Assembly (NCBI GenBank): GCA_964495885.1
Contig: CAZBWO010000006.1
Location: 62,001 to 126,000 of the forward strand
DNA length: 64,000 nt
Reading direction: 5' to 3'
Origin: PALG01 sp964495885
GTDB lineage: Bacteria > Bacteroidota > Bacteroidia > Flavobacteriales > Flavobacteriaceae
Below, one piece after another: positions 34,071 through 43,591 of the stretch. Position 1 is the first letter of the stretch; every line of letters begins with the position of its first letter. A model generated the notes under the pieces. That model ran no database searches, was not told the DNA's origin, and saw nothing but the letters and a program-made list of their open reading frames with translations. A program made the translations under genes and the position numbers.

Positions 34071-35432
34071 ATGCAATCCCTATTCGCTTCACAAAGAACC
34101 TTTTTCAATACCCATCAAACCAAGGATATTTCCTTCCGCATTACTCAATTAAAAACCTTTAAGAAAGCACTTCAGGCTTATGAGCCACGATTGTATGATG
34201 CGATATACCGTGATTTCAAAAAATCTGAATTTGATACCTTCACTACTGAAATCGTATTACTCTACAAAGAAATTGATGATTCGCTCAACAGTCTAAAACA
34301 ATGGTCCAAACCCAAACGGGTTGCCACCAATTGGATTAATTTTCCTGCCAAAAGTTATATCCTTTCTGAACCCTATGGGGTTTGTTTGATAATTGGCGCA
34401 TGGAACTATCCCTATCAACTTTCCTTAGGTCCAGCTATAGCTGCAATGGCAGCTGGAAATACCATCATTGTCAAGCCTAGTGAATTGCCTTCGGAAACGG
34501 CAAAAGTGATGTATGAAATGATTGTTGAACATTTTCCTCAAGAATACTTTGCTGTTGTTGAGGGAGGCGTTTCTGAAACTACCGAGCTATTGAACCAGCC
34601 CTTCGATAAGATATTTTTTACCGGGAGTACCCGCGTTGGGAAAATTGTCTATAGTGCCGCAGCTAAAAATCTTATCCCAGTTACTTTGGAACTTGGTGGT
34701 AAATCCCCCACGTTCGTAACAGAAAGTTGCCAACTTGAAAGAACGGTACAACGATTAATTTGGGGGAAATTCCTCAATGCCGGACAAACCTGCATTGCGC
34801 CAGATTACGTCATGGTGCACAAAAGTATACATGATAAGTTTTTACAAGCCTGTACAAAGGAAATTACAAAACGAAAGTACGCTTTTGAAAACCAGAATTA
34901 TGTACAGATTATTAATGACGATCATTTTCAACGGCTTCAAAAACTGATCAACCCTACAAAACTCTATTTTGGTGGAAAAATGGATAAGGACTCGCGATAT
35001 ATACAGCCTACCATCCTAACCAATACTAGTTTTGAGGACCCTATCATGAAAGAAGAAATTTTCGGGCCTATTTTACCAGTGATTTCCTATGATACATTAG
35101 ATGATGCTATTGAGCAAGTGTTACAATTGCCAAAACCGTTATCATGTTATGTGTTCACCACAAAAGCTTCAGAACGAAAAAAAGTACATCGAAAGTTGTC
35201 TTTTGGAGGAGGAGCGGTAAATGATGTCGTAATGCATATTTCCAATCCTAATCTACCCTTTGGAGGGGTTGGGCAAAGCGGTATAGGGTCTTACCATGGG
35301 GAAGCGGGATTTCTAGCTTTCAGTCACCAAAAAAGTATCCTGCATAAGGCTAATTGGTTGGAGCTCCCCTTGAAATACAGTCCCTTGTCTCCCAAAAAAT
35401 TATGGTGGATCAAACAATTCTTCAAACTGTAG
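34071..35432 (+). CDS. Aldehyde dehydrogenase (ALDH3-like)
   Basis: A 453-residue NAD(P)-dependent aldehyde dehydrogenase close to the class 3 (fatty aldehyde) group. Motifs: GAWNYPYQLSLGPAIAAMAAGN, TGSTRVGK (NAD binding), LELGGKSPTFV (catalytic Glu) and FLNAGQTCIAPDYV with the nucleophile Cys. The C-terminus is SPLSPKKLWWIKQFFKL, hydrophobic, as in membrane-attached ALDH3 forms. Substrate likely long-chain or aromatic aldehydes by family, not proven. Starts at ATG 34071 after TATCTTTA. Confidence 0.93.
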   Translation: MQSLFASQRTFFNTHQTKDISFRITQLKTFKKALQAYEPRLYDAIYRDFKKSEFDTFTTEIVLLYKEIDDSLNSLKQWSKPKRVATNWINFPAKSYILSEPYGVCLIIGAWNYPYQLSLGPAIAAMAAGNTIIVKPSELPSETAKVMYEMIVEHFPQEYFAVVEGGVSETTELLNQPFDKIFFTGSTRVGKIVYSAAAKNLIPVTLELGGKSPTFVTESCQLERTVQRLIWGKFLNAGQTCIAPDYVMVHKSIHDKFLQACTKEITKRKYAFENQNYVQIINDDHFQRLQKLINPTKLYFGGKMDKDSRYIQPTILTNTSFEDPIMKEEIFGPILPVISYDTLDDAIEQVLQLPKPLSCYVFTTKASERKKVHRKLSFGGGAVNDVVMHISNPNLPFGGVGQSGIGSYHGEAGFLAFSHQKSILHKANWLELPLKYSPLSPKKLWWIKQFFKL

Positions 35433-35472
35433 ACACCAAAATAATTAGTATCTTTCCCAAAACTACCGCGCT

Positions 35473-37110
35473 ATGAGATTATTTTTTACCCTTATTTGCT
35501 TATCTATGACCTTTGTTGGATGGTCTCAATATGAATTTCAAAAACCACCAAATGAAAATCAATATCCCGTTCGAGGGTCTGTAATTCCAATCACAGCTGG
35601 AATTGCTTATCAAGGCTACGACGAGAGCCAAGCCTATTTTGGGGAAGGGGAGTATGAAATATTTTTGGATGTGGTAGATGGGGTGCTGGATGCCCCAATT
35701 ATTGTATTGGATGGATTCGACCCCGGAGACGGAAGGGATATTAGCGGGCTGTATGCCAGTTTGGGTTTTGGTGGTGAAAACCTTGCAGATATTTTAAGAG
35801 CTGAAGGATATGATATTGTCATTCTAAATGCTCCTCAATATACCACCGGAGGAAAGTTTATAGATGGTGGAGCAGATTATATTCAGCGGAATGCCATGGT
35901 GCTCATTGCACTTATTCAGGAAATTAATGCGCAAAAACAGGGAGATGAGGAATTAGTAGTACTGGGGCCAAGTATGGGCGGACTTATTGCAAGATACGCC
36001 TTAGCGTATATGGAAGACAACAGTTTAGAGCATGAAACCCGTTTATACATTTCATTTGATTCCCCGCATCGAGGGGCCAATATCCCTATTAGCCTGCAAT
36101 ACCTCATCAATTATTTTGCGCAGCAAGTTGGGGATCCAACAGCCATTGCAGTAGTAGATGATTTACTGAATTCCCCGGCGGCAAAGGAAATGTTGATAGA
36201 TCATTTATTGGGGCACTTACTATTGGGTTCTCCTTTTGAACAGGATCCTACAAAACTGCTCCCAGAGGGTGCTCCAAATTTTCGGGATGCATTTCAAGGT
36301 GAATTGGATGCATTGGGCTTCCCGCAGAATGTACGAAATGTAACCATGATTAATGGAAGTGGTAACGGAACCACTACCGGAACTCCGGGTATGACCCTTG
36401 TAGATACCAATTTGCAAATTGATGTCACCACTGATGTTGATGTTGCTTTAAAATTTACTCCTGCTGCAGGACAAACCAATACGGCCACAGACATTACCGT
36501 AAACTTTTTCGGGATTCCCATTGAAACCTATGAAGCACTTGCAGAGTCTACGGCAGCTTCAGATGGAGTAGATAGCTCTCCAGGTGGAACCGCGAGTGTT
36601 TCAGCTGCGCTAGGTGGAGGAGGAGGAAATCCTGTACTTCAGGATTTTATAGATGCCTTACAGCAGGATACCTATTCGTTTATTCCAACCATGAGTGCTT
36701 TGGCAATTGATAATCCAGATTGGTTTGCAATTCCGGATGTAAACGATTCCCCTTTTGTAAATTATTATATTCCAAATGAAAATGAAGACCATGTAACGGT
36801 TACTGCGGAAAGTGCTCAATTTGCATTGGATGAAATTAGACAAACCCTTGGCGTTTCCGAAGCAACGGTTGAAAAAGATTTTTACTTACTGCAAAATCCT
36901 ATTGAAGGACAAATTCTTCTAAAGGTACCAATGGGAAAGAATACCATTTCTGCAAGTATATTTTCCTTAACGGGTCAGGAAGTTGCAACAAAAAACTGGT
37001 CTAATCCTTCTTCACGAATGGAGTGGGAAGTTGCATTGGCTTCAGGGGTATACCTTCTGCAGGTTAGTGATGGAAACTCTCAGGAGACACTTAAGTTGAT
37101 AGTACAATAA
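35473..37110 (+). CDS. Secreted alpha/beta hydrolase (lipase-like) with T9SS sorting domain
   Basis: A 545-residue secreted enzyme. Signal peptide 1-18 (FVGWSQ), then a lipase-type alpha/beta fold: PIIVLDGFDPGDGR (oxyanion region), Ser168 in GPSMGGLIARYALA, and IPNENEDHVTVTA with a likely base His. A glycine/asparagine-rich insertion lies at about 290-395. A T9SS C-terminal domain occupies about 470-545 (DFYLLQNPIEGQILL, ending LKLIVQ). It is exported and may act on lipids or esters outside the cell. Substrate unknown. A TATCTTTC box precedes it. Confidence 0.82.
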   Translation: MRLFFTLICLSMTFVGWSQYEFQKPPNENQYPVRGSVIPITAGIAYQGYDESQAYFGEGEYEIFLDVVDGVLDAPIIVLDGFDPGDGRDISGLYASLGFGGENLADILRAEGYDIVILNAPQYTTGGKFIDGGADYIQRNAMVLIALIQEINAQKQGDEELVVLGPSMGGLIARYALAYMEDNSLEHETRLYISFDSPHRGANIPISLQYLINYFAQQVGDPTAIAVVDDLLNSPAAKEMLIDHLLGHLLLGSPFEQDPTKLLPEGAPNFRDAFQGELDALGFPQNVRNVTMINGSGNGTTTGTPGMTLVDTNLQIDVTTDVDVALKFTPAAGQTNTATDITVNFFGIPIETYEALAESTAASDGVDSSPGGTASVSAALGGGGGNPVLQDFIDALQQDTYSFIPTMSALAIDNPDWFAIPDVNDSPFVNYYIPNENEDHVTVTAESAQFALDEIRQTLGVSEATVEKDFYLLQNPIEGQILLKVPMGKNTISASIFSLTGQEVATKNWSNPSSRMEWEVALASGVYLLQVSDGNSQETLKLIVQ

Positions 37111-37111
37111 A

Positions 37112-37585
37112 TCATTGATGGTGATACGGCTCATTCCGTAAAATGGTAAACGCCCTATACAACTGTTCCAAGAAGAATACTCGTACCATTTGGTGGCTAA
37201 AGGTCATTTTGGATAGCGATATTTTTCCGTGGGCTCTTTCATAAACACTTTCTGAAAACCCATACGGACCACCAATCACAAAAACCAATCGCTTTCGCCC
37301 GCTATTGAAGTGTTTTTGAAGGTATTTTGAAAATCCAACCGAAGTAAACTGTGTACCCCCCTCATCCAACAACACCAAAAAATCACTGGAATCGATCTTT
37401 TTTAGAATGAGTTCGCCTTCTACTTCCTTTTGCTGTAACTCTGAAAGGTTCTTTACATTTTTCGGATCTGGGATGACCTCCATATCAAACCGAATGTAAT
37501 GCCCCAATCTTTTTTGGTAATCTTCCATAAGTTTGGAGAGTTCCTTTCGGTCTGTCTTTCCTATGGCAAGCAATGCAATTTTCAT
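37112..37585 (-). CDS. rlmH: 23S rRNA pseudouridine1915 N3-methyltransferase
   Basis: A 157-residue SPOUT methyltransferase that modifies pseudouridine 1915 in 23S rRNA. The family's trefoil-knot C-terminus is complete: VFVIGGPYGFSESVYERAHGKISLSKMTFSHQMVRVFFLEQLYRAF (read in segments), with the final LRNEPYHHQ typical of RlmH. The ATG at 37583-37585 is 4 bases after a minus-strand TATCTTTG box (37590-37597), which would give a nearly leaderless mRNA. It diverges from nadC. Confidence 0.95.
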   Translation of the reverse strand: MKIALLAIGKTDRKELSKLMEDYQKRLGHYIRFDMEVIPDPKNVKNLSELQQKEVEGELILKKIDSSDFLVLLDEGGTQFTSVGFSKYLQKHFNSGRKRLVFVIGGPYGFSESVYERAHGKISLSKMTFSHQMVRVFFLEQLYRAFTILRNEPYHHQ

Positions 37586-37640
37586 GCATCAAAGATAGTA
37601 CTTTCTCAAGGTTTCGTACCTTAGCAACAAACAAAGCGAT

Positions 37641-38501
37641 ATGATTTCACAAAAACAATTTGATAAGGAAATTGCTATTATCATTGCCAATGCCATACGG
37701 GAAGACGTGGGGGCAGGTGACCACAGTTCCTTGGCTTGTATCCCCGAAGATGCTACCGGAACCGCCAAACTTTTGGTTAAGGATGAAGGAATAATTGCAG
37801 GAGTGGATTTTGCCAAACAGGTATTCGATTTTGTAGATGCTGGTTTGGAAATGGACATAAAAATACCCGATGGGACTGCCGTATCCTATGGCGATATTGC
37901 ATTTTATGTTTCCGGCAGCAGTCAGTCTATTTTAAAAGCAGAACGTCTTGTGTTGAATGCCATGCAGCGAATGAGCGCCATCGCTACCAAAACCCAAGAG
38001 TATGTAAAATTACTGGAGGGGACCAACACCAAAATCCTGGATACGCGTAAAACAACCCCGGGTATTAGGGCGCTGGAAAAGTGGGCGGTAAAGATTGGAG
38101 GAGGGGAAAACCATCGGTTTGCATTGTATGATATGATTATGTTGAAAGATAATCACATTGATTTCTGCGGAAGCATTACCAAGGCAATCGATACGACCAA
38201 GGCGTATTTGAAACGTAATAATTTAAACCTGAAGATCATTGTGGAAGCAAGGTCTTTGGAGGAAATTGAAGAAATACTGAAGAGCGAAGGGGTATACCGA
38301 ATTTTAATTGACAACTTCAATTATGAAGATACCAAAAAGGCGGTCGAAATGATAGGAGATCGATGCCTTACCGAATCCAGTGGTGGAATTACGTTGGATA
38401 CCGTGAGAAAATATGCCGAGTGTGGCGTAGACTATATTTCCAGTGGGGCTTTGACGCATTCGGTGTATAATATGGACTTAAGCCTAAAAGCTATTTCATG
38501 A
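37641..38501 (+). CDS. nadC: Nicotinate-nucleotide pyrophosphorylase (carboxylating)
   Basis: A 286-residue quinolinate phosphoribosyltransferase that converts quinolinate and PRPP to nicotinate mononucleotide in NAD synthesis. Motifs: REDVGAGDHSSLACIPEDATGTA, NAMQRMSAIATKT, DTRKTTPGIRALEKWAVKIGGGENHRFALYDMIMLKDNHID (in segments) and the closing SSGGITLDTVRKYAECGVDYISSGALTHS. Its stop overlaps the next gene's ATG by 4 bases. Confidence 0.97.
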   Translation: MISQKQFDKEIAIIIANAIREDVGAGDHSSLACIPEDATGTAKLLVKDEGIIAGVDFAKQVFDFVDAGLEMDIKIPDGTAVSYGDIAFYVSGSSQSILKAERLVLNAMQRMSAIATKTQEYVKLLEGTNTKILDTRKTTPGIRALEKWAVKIGGGENHRFALYDMIMLKDNHIDFCGSITKAIDTTKAYLKRNNLNLKIIVEARSLEEIEEILKSEGVYRILIDNFNYEDTKKAVEMIGDRCLTESSGGITLDTVRKYAECGVDYISSGALTHSVYNMDLSLKAIS

Positions 38502-39418
38502 GTGCCGAAGTAGAGGAAAAGTTAAAGAAAATTCCCTTGGTGAGGAATTTGGTGCAGCTGCTTCAGTGGGCCAAATTGCCGGGCTATAGTGGGTATTCCC
38601 TCTACGATTTTTTTGAGACCTATATCATAGGAATTATTAAAGGTACTTTTTCATCCAGAGCTAGTTCCATTGCGTATAGTTTTTTCATGGCAATTTTCCC
38701 ATTCCTCCTTTTTATACTGAACCTTATTCCGTATATCAAAATAGAAAACTTTCAATACCGATTTTTACAGTTTATTGATGAAATGCTCCCGGCACAGACC
38801 CATGATTTCTTCTATCCGGTGATCGTGGATATTGCTTTGAATCCGCGTTCGGGTTTACTGTCATTCACCTTTGTACTTACCTTGTTCCTAACGGCCAATG
38901 GGGTGAATTCTATTTTCAGTGCGTTTGAATATTCGTTTTATGTAGATATGAACAGGGGTTTTTTTAGACAGTATTTTGTATCTATCCTAGTGGCCGTTTT
39001 TCTGGCGGTTGTGGTGTTGGTTACAGTGGGGATTATCTTGTATGGAGAGTATGCCATTAATATCCTCAAGGAAGATGCGTATATTCAAAATGATATTTTT
39101 TGGATCAACATCCTGCAATTTGTACTCTTCTTTGTGATGCTCTACATCGTGGTTTCCAGTTTGTACTATTTCGGAATTAGAAAAAAAACCAAACGGCGTT
39201 TCTTTTCCATAGGGGCAACCGTAACGACCCTTCTATTCATTCTTACAACCTACTTCTTTGGGGTCTACATCAATAATTTTGCACAGTATAATGAACTCTA
39301 TGGTTCCATTGGGGCATTGCTAATTATGATGGTGTATATTTGGATTAACTCTAATTTGCTGTTATTGGGCTTTGAGTTGAATGTTTCTTTACAAAGCCTG
39401 AAACGTAAACCTGTTTAA
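38498..39418 (+). CDS. YihY/BrkB family inner-membrane protein
   Basis: A 306-residue polytopic membrane protein with about six TM segments and family motifs RASSIAYSFFMAIFPFLLFIL, FYPVIVDIALNPRSGLLSFTFVLTLFLTANGVNSIF (in segments) and YGSIGALLIMMVYIWINSNLLLLG. Once called ribonuclease BN by mistake; the family's function is unsettled (possible transport or resistance). It overlaps nadC by 4 bases and is 19 bases before the DUF2147 gene. Confidence 0.9.
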   Translation: MSAEVEEKLKKIPLVRNLVQLLQWAKLPGYSGYSLYDFFETYIIGIIKGTFSSRASSIAYSFFMAIFPFLLFILNLIPYIKIENFQYRFLQFIDEMLPAQTHDFFYPVIVDIALNPRSGLLSFTFVLTLFLTANGVNSIFSAFEYSFYVDMNRGFFRQYFVSILVAVFLAVVVLVTVGIILYGEYAINILKEDAYIQNDIFWINILQFVLFFVMLYIVVSSLYYFGIRKKTKRRFFSIGATVTTLLFILTTYFFGVYINNFAQYNELYGSIGALLIMMVYIWINSNLLLLGFELNVSLQSLKRKPV

Positions 39419-39437
39419 TTAATAATCTTTCTGTTTC

Positions 39438-39872
39438 ATGAAAAATCTATTTAAAATCATTTCTTTTCTATTTATTGCTTTTCAAGTATTTACAGGTGCT
39501 TCACAGGAAGTATTCGGTAAATGGAAAACCATAGATGACAACACTGGAGAGGCAAAATCAATTTTGGAGATTTATGAAAGAAACGGACTCGTGTTCGGAA
39601 AGGTCGTTGAAATATTAAACAAGGATAGGCAGGATGCTCTTTGTGATCAATGTGAGGGAGCAGATGAAAATAAGCCAATTCTGGGAATGGAAATTATTCG
39701 GGGGCTGGAAAAGGATGGTGACGAGTACAATGGAGGGAAAATACTGGACCCAGAAAGTGGTAAACTCTACAAATGCTACATTACCTTGGAAGATCCAAAC
39801 AAACTTAAAGTACGTGGCTTTATCGGATTTTCATTATTGGGGAGAACGCAATATTGGCACCGTATAGAATAA
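39438..39872 (+). CDS. DUF2147 secreted protein
   Basis: A 144-residue secreted protein with a signal peptide (about 1-22, FTGASQ) and the DUF2147 pattern: FGKWKTIDDNTGEAKSILEIYERNG, CDQCEGADENKPILGMEII, then GGKILDPESGKLYKCYITLEDPNKLKVRGFIGFSLLGRTQYWHR (in segments). The family is a small beta-barrel-like envelope protein of unknown function. It is the third gene of nadC-yihY-DUF2147-priA. Confidence 0.9.
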   Translation: MKNLFKIISFLFIAFQVFTGASQEVFGKWKTIDDNTGEAKSILEIYERNGLVFGKVVEILNKDRQDALCDQCEGADENKPILGMEIIRGLEKDGDEYNGGKILDPESGKLYKCYITLEDPNKLKVRGFIGFSLLGRTQYWHRIE

Positions 39873-39885
39873 GTAGGTATTTTCA

Positions 39886-42333
39886 GTGTATTTTATAGAT
39901 GTCATATTACCCATTCCGCTTCGGCAAACATTTACCTATCATGTAAATAAGGATGAAGCTATTTTTTTGCAGCCGGGGATGCGTGTTTCGGTTCCTTTTG
40001 GGAAATCAAAAATCTTTACCGCAATTGTCTATCAGGTACACCAAACCCCTCCGCAAGCGTATGAAACCAAGTCTATAGACCAAATTCTGGATGAACAGCC
40101 CATTATTGTTGAAAAACAACTTCGGCATTGGGAATGGATGGCGCAATATTATATGTGTACCCTTGGGGAAGTGGTAAGGGCAGCGCTTCCAAGTGCTTTT
40201 TTGTTGGAAAGCGAAACCATTATTCATTTGGAAAAAGAGTTTGAAGTAGATGAATCCAAACTTTCAGATGATGAGTTTTTGCTGTTGGAAGCCCTTCAGA
40301 ACCAACAGACCCTTCACATTAATGACGTTCGGAATATTTTAGACCGAAAAAGAGTCGTGGGCGTCATCCAAAACTTAATGGAAAAAGGAGTGCTTTCCGT
40401 ACAAGAAGAAGTCTATGAGCAATACCAGCCCAAACTAAAGCGCTATTTGAAACTTGCCCCTGCGTATTCTTCGGAAGATGCCTTGCGGGATCTATTGGAT
40501 AGCTTGCAGCGCGCTCCCAAGCAACGAAGTGTGCTCATGTCTCTTTTCACTTTGTCTGCCAAGGAAAAAAATGTAGAATCCCTACAACTGCAAAAACATT
40601 CGCAAAGTAGTGCTGCCATCCTAAAGTCGCTAATAGATAAAGGTATTCTGCAGGAATATTTTTTACAGCAGGACCGATTGGAGTACAAGGGGGAAGCACC
40701 ATCAAATATCAAAGATCTTAGTGAAGCCCAAGCGCTGGCCTACGAGCAAATTGATACTGCATTCCAAACCAAGGATATTGTGTTGTTGCACGGAGTGACT
40801 TCCAGTGGAAAGACTGAAATCTACGTGAAACTCATCAATGAGTTATTGGATACAGGGAAACAAGTGCTGTACATGCTCCCCGAAATCGCTCTCACCACCC
40901 AATTGATTACCCGTTTACAGCATTATTTCGGAAAGAGAGTAGCAGTGTATCATTCCAAATACTCAAACAACGAAAGGGTAGAGGTGTGGCATAACGTTCG
41001 GGAGCAAAAACAGAAAGCACAAATCGTGATTGGGGCACGTAGTTCGTTGTTCCTGCCTTTTCAGAATTTGGGACTCATTTTGGTAGATGAAGAACACGAA
41101 CCTTCCTTTAAACAATACAGTCCGTCCCCACGCTACCACGCTAGGGATGCCGCTATGGTGTTGGCCAAACAGCACAATGCAAAGGTCTTGTTGGGATCGG
41201 CTACGCCAAGTTTGGAAAGTTATGAGAATGCCACCGCTGGAAAATACGCATTGGTAACGTTGAAAGAGCGCTACGGAAAGGTGCTTCTGCCAGATATGAG
41301 CCTTATCGACCTTAAAGAGCAGCACAAAAGAAAAGAAATGAAGGGGCATTTCAGTAAGGTGTTATTGGAAGCCATGGAAGAAGCTTTGGAAAATAAGGAA
41401 CAGGTGATGCTGTTTCAAAACCGAAGAGGCTTTGCACCTGTTGTAGAATGCACTACTTGTGGGACTTCCCCCCAATGCCCTAATTGTGATGTTAGCCTTA
41501 CCTATCATCAATACCGAAATCAGTTACGTTGCCATTACTGTGGGTATCACATGCCCATGCTTATTTCCTGTAAGGCCTGCGGAAACGAAACCTTGGATGA
41601 AAAGGGTTTGGGAACCGAACAGATTGAAGCGGAGGCTATTGAATTATTTCCCAACCATACCGTGGCACGTATGGATCAGGATACTACCCGGAAAAAGCAT
41701 GCCTACGCAAAGCTCATTGAAAAGATGGAACAAAAGGAAATTGATATTTTGGTGGGTACCCAAATGTTGGCCAAAGGACTTGACTTTCGGGATGTGACCT
41801 TGGTGGGGGTTATGAATGCCGATAACCTTTTAAATTTCCCCGATTTCCGTGCACATGAACGGGCGTTTCAGTTGCTGCAACAGGTTTCCGGGAGGGCAGG
41901 CCGAACTCAAAAACGCGGCAAGGTATTGATTCAGACCTATAATCCACACCATCAAATCCTTCAGCAGGTAACCACCAACAAATACGAGGAGATGTTTAAG
42001 GAACAACGGGAAGAGCGCTATCAGTTCCATTATCCACCTCATTTTAGAATGATTCGGTTTACCATGAAACATCGGCAATTAGCAACCGTAGAAAAAGCGT
42101 CACTTTGGTTAAGCGAAGTGTATAGAAGACAGTTTCGTGAAAATGTACTGGGGCCTGTGCCACCGCCGGTTGGACGTATTCGAAACGAATATCTTTCCAA
42201 TATCCTAATTAAAATACCAAAACAGCAATCACTGGGAAAAACAAAGGAATTTCTGCTTCAGGGATTGAAACGGTTCAATGCCATAAAGGAATTTTCAAGG
42301 GTAAGGGTAATTGTAGACGTAGATCCCTATTGA
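39886..42333 (+). CDS. priA: Primosomal protein N' (replication restart helicase)
   Basis: An 815-residue PriA that restarts stalled replication forks. An N-terminal DNA-binding part (about 1-250) precedes the helicase: Walker A GVTSSGKTEIY, DEEH (VDEEHEPSFKQY), and zinc cysteines in CTTCGTSPQCPNCDVSLTYH, CHYCGYH and CKACGN. The conserved GTEQIEAEAIELFPNHTVARMDQDTT and HERAFQLLQQVSGRAGR follow. The start is GTG at 39886, 13 bases after the DUF2147 stop; the frame's first residues YFIDVILPIPLRQTFTYHV fit the family. Its 3' end overlaps the LytTR gene by 7 bases. Confidence 0.95.
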   Translation: MYFIDVILPIPLRQTFTYHVNKDEAIFLQPGMRVSVPFGKSKIFTAIVYQVHQTPPQAYETKSIDQILDEQPIIVEKQLRHWEWMAQYYMCTLGEVVRAALPSAFLLESETIIHLEKEFEVDESKLSDDEFLLLEALQNQQTLHINDVRNILDRKRVVGVIQNLMEKGVLSVQEEVYEQYQPKLKRYLKLAPAYSSEDALRDLLDSLQRAPKQRSVLMSLFTLSAKEKNVESLQLQKHSQSSAAILKSLIDKGILQEYFLQQDRLEYKGEAPSNIKDLSEAQALAYEQIDTAFQTKDIVLLHGVTSSGKTEIYVKLINELLDTGKQVLYMLPEIALTTQLITRLQHYFGKRVAVYHSKYSNNERVEVWHNVREQKQKAQIVIGARSSLFLPFQNLGLILVDEEHEPSFKQYSPSPRYHARDAAMVLAKQHNAKVLLGSATPSLESYENATAGKYALVTLKERYGKVLLPDMSLIDLKEQHKRKEMKGHFSKVLLEAMEEALENKEQVMLFQNRRGFAPVVECTTCGTSPQCPNCDVSLTYHQYRNQLRCHYCGYHMPMLISCKACGNETLDEKGLGTEQIEAEAIELFPNHTVARMDQDTTRKKHAYAKLIEKMEQKEIDILVGTQMLAKGLDFRDVTLVGVMNADNLLNFPDFRAHERAFQLLQQVSGRAGRTQKRGKVLIQTYNPHHQILQQVTTNKYEEMFKEQREERYQFHYPPHFRMIRFTMKHRQLATVEKASLWLSEVYRRQFRENVLGPVPPPVGRIRNEYLSNILIKIPKQQSLGKTKEFLLQGLKRFNAIKEFSRVRVIVDVDPY

Positions 42334-43040
42334 CGCATCGTGGCGGCAAGCGCCTCTACCAAGTCGGCTTTGCGATTCCTACTTAAAGGAAGCTGCTCGT
42401 TCTCCAGTTCGATCATCTTGCTATTGTACTTTTCTACCTTGTCCAGGTTCACGATATACGATTTATGGATTCGTAAAAACCGCTCACTAGGCAACAAGGC
42501 TTCAAAAGCTTTCATGGTAGACAATACAACTAGGGCATCATGTTCTGTAACCAGTTTCACATAATCACCTAAGGCTTCAATATACCGAAGTTCATTTAGG
42601 AATACCTTTCGTTTTTTCAGATTGCTCTTTACAAAGATGAAATCTTCATCATCAAAGCCGTCTTCGTTCCGCATTTTGTAATTGGTGATGGCCTTGTGTA
42701 CGGCATTCAGAAAACGCTCTTTGGAAATAGGTTTCCGAAGGTAATCTACTGCATCATAGTCAAATGCCTTAAAGGCATACTTGGTTTTTCCTGTTACAAA
42801 AATAATTTGTGGTTTGTGGGTAAGGTCGTCCAAAAGGTCAAATCCAGAAAGGATAGGCATTTCAATGTCTAAGAATACTAAATCAATTTCGTTATTGGCA
42901 AGCCCCATTTTTGCTTCAATAGCGTTATTGTATTCTGCAACTAGATCTAGGGAGGGGTGGTTTTCTATGAGCTTTACAATAGAAAGGCGCTGTAAGGTAG
43001 AGTCATCTACAATAGCACATTTAAGTAATGGTTTATCCAC
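42327..43040 (-). CDS. LytTR-family response regulator
   Basis: A 237-residue two-component regulator: receiver domain (about 1-115) with phosphoacceptor Asp58 in LVFLDIEMPILSG and the switch residues VTGKTKYAFKAFDYDAVDYLRKPI; then a LytTR DNA-binding domain (about 135-237) with YIEALGDYVKLVTEHDALVV and FLRIHKSYIVNLDKV. No sensor kinase gene is adjacent. A TTG at 43062-43064 is in frame but lies in a TAAAATTG promoter-like box, so the GTG at 43038-43040 is preferred; the choice is uncertain. It converges with priA. Confidence 0.88.
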   Translation of the reverse strand: MDKPLLKCAIVDDSTLQRLSIVKLIENHPSLDLVAEYNNAIEAKMGLANNEIDLVFLDIEMPILSGFDLLDDLTHKPQIIFVTGKTKYAFKAFDYDAVDYLRKPISKERFLNAVHKAITNYKMRNEDGFDDEDFIFVKSNLKKRKVFLNELRYIEALGDYVKLVTEHDALVVLSTMKAFEALLPSERFLRIHKSYIVNLDKVEKYNSKMIELENEQLPLSRNRKADLVEALAATMRQ

Positions 43041-43178
43041 AGCTGTAAGGTTTAAGTAGTACAATTTTAGTCAAAAAATCGATGAACTGCAACTTTTTTT
43101 AACTTTTAACGTGATACACCTATATTTTGTTTCCTTTTTGTAGGAATATATAAGAGATAAATTAGATGTAATAAAGCG

Positions 43179-43209
43179 TTGGTAGTTTGTAAATAATGTA
43201 TTATTTTTG
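43179..43209 (+). promoter_or_regulatory. Predicted promoter of rpsF operon
   Basis: TATTTTTG at 43202-43209 with TTG at 43179-43181, 20 bases apart. It predicts a leader of about 35 to 40 bases before rpsF. Confidence 0.6.
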
Positions 43210-43213
43210 CACG

Positions 43214-43234
43214 CTCTTGGCACAAAGTCAAGAG
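43214..43234 (+). promoter_or_regulatory. Leader hairpin before rpsF
   Basis: CTCTTG (43214-43219) and CAAGAG (43229-43234) form a perfect 6-base stem with a 9-base loop, in the leader of the S6-S18-L9 operon. A role in autoregulation by S6:S18 is possible, but the CCG loop known from other S6:S18 leaders is not seen. Confidence 0.4.
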
Positions 43235-43250
43235 ATTTAAATCATATTTT

Positions 43251-43589
43251 ATGAATCATTATGAAACTGTTTTCATCTTGAATCCCGTTTTATCTGAAGA
43301 ACAGATAAAGGAAACAGTTAAGAAATTTGAGGATTTCCTTGTTTCTAGGGACGCCAAGATGGTATCAAAAGAAGATTGGGGGCTTAAAAAACTAGCCTAC
43401 CCTATCCAACACAAAAAAAGTGGTTTCTACCACTTGTTTGAGTACACCGTTCCCGGTGAAGCCATCAACGAATTGGAAGTTGAGTTTAGGCGAGATGAGC
43501 GTGTAATGCGTTATCTAACCGTACGATTAGACAAGCATGCAATTGCTTGGGCAGAAAAAAGAAGAAACCGTAACAAACAAAAAGCGTAA
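43251..43589 (+). CDS. rpsF: 30S ribosomal protein S6
   Basis: A 112-residue S6, part of the small-subunit platform with S18. It opens MNHYETVFILNPVLSEEQIKE and has DWGLKKLAYPIQHKKSGFYHLFEY, both diagnostic. It begins the rpsF-rpsR-rplI operon, 2 bases before rpsR. Confidence 0.98.
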   Translation: MNHYETVFILNPVLSEEQIKETVKKFEDFLVSRDAKMVSKEDWGLKKLAYPIQHKKSGFYHLFEYTVPGEAINELEVEFRRDERVMRYLTVRLDKHAIAWAEKRRNRNKQKA

Positions 43590-43591
43590 GT

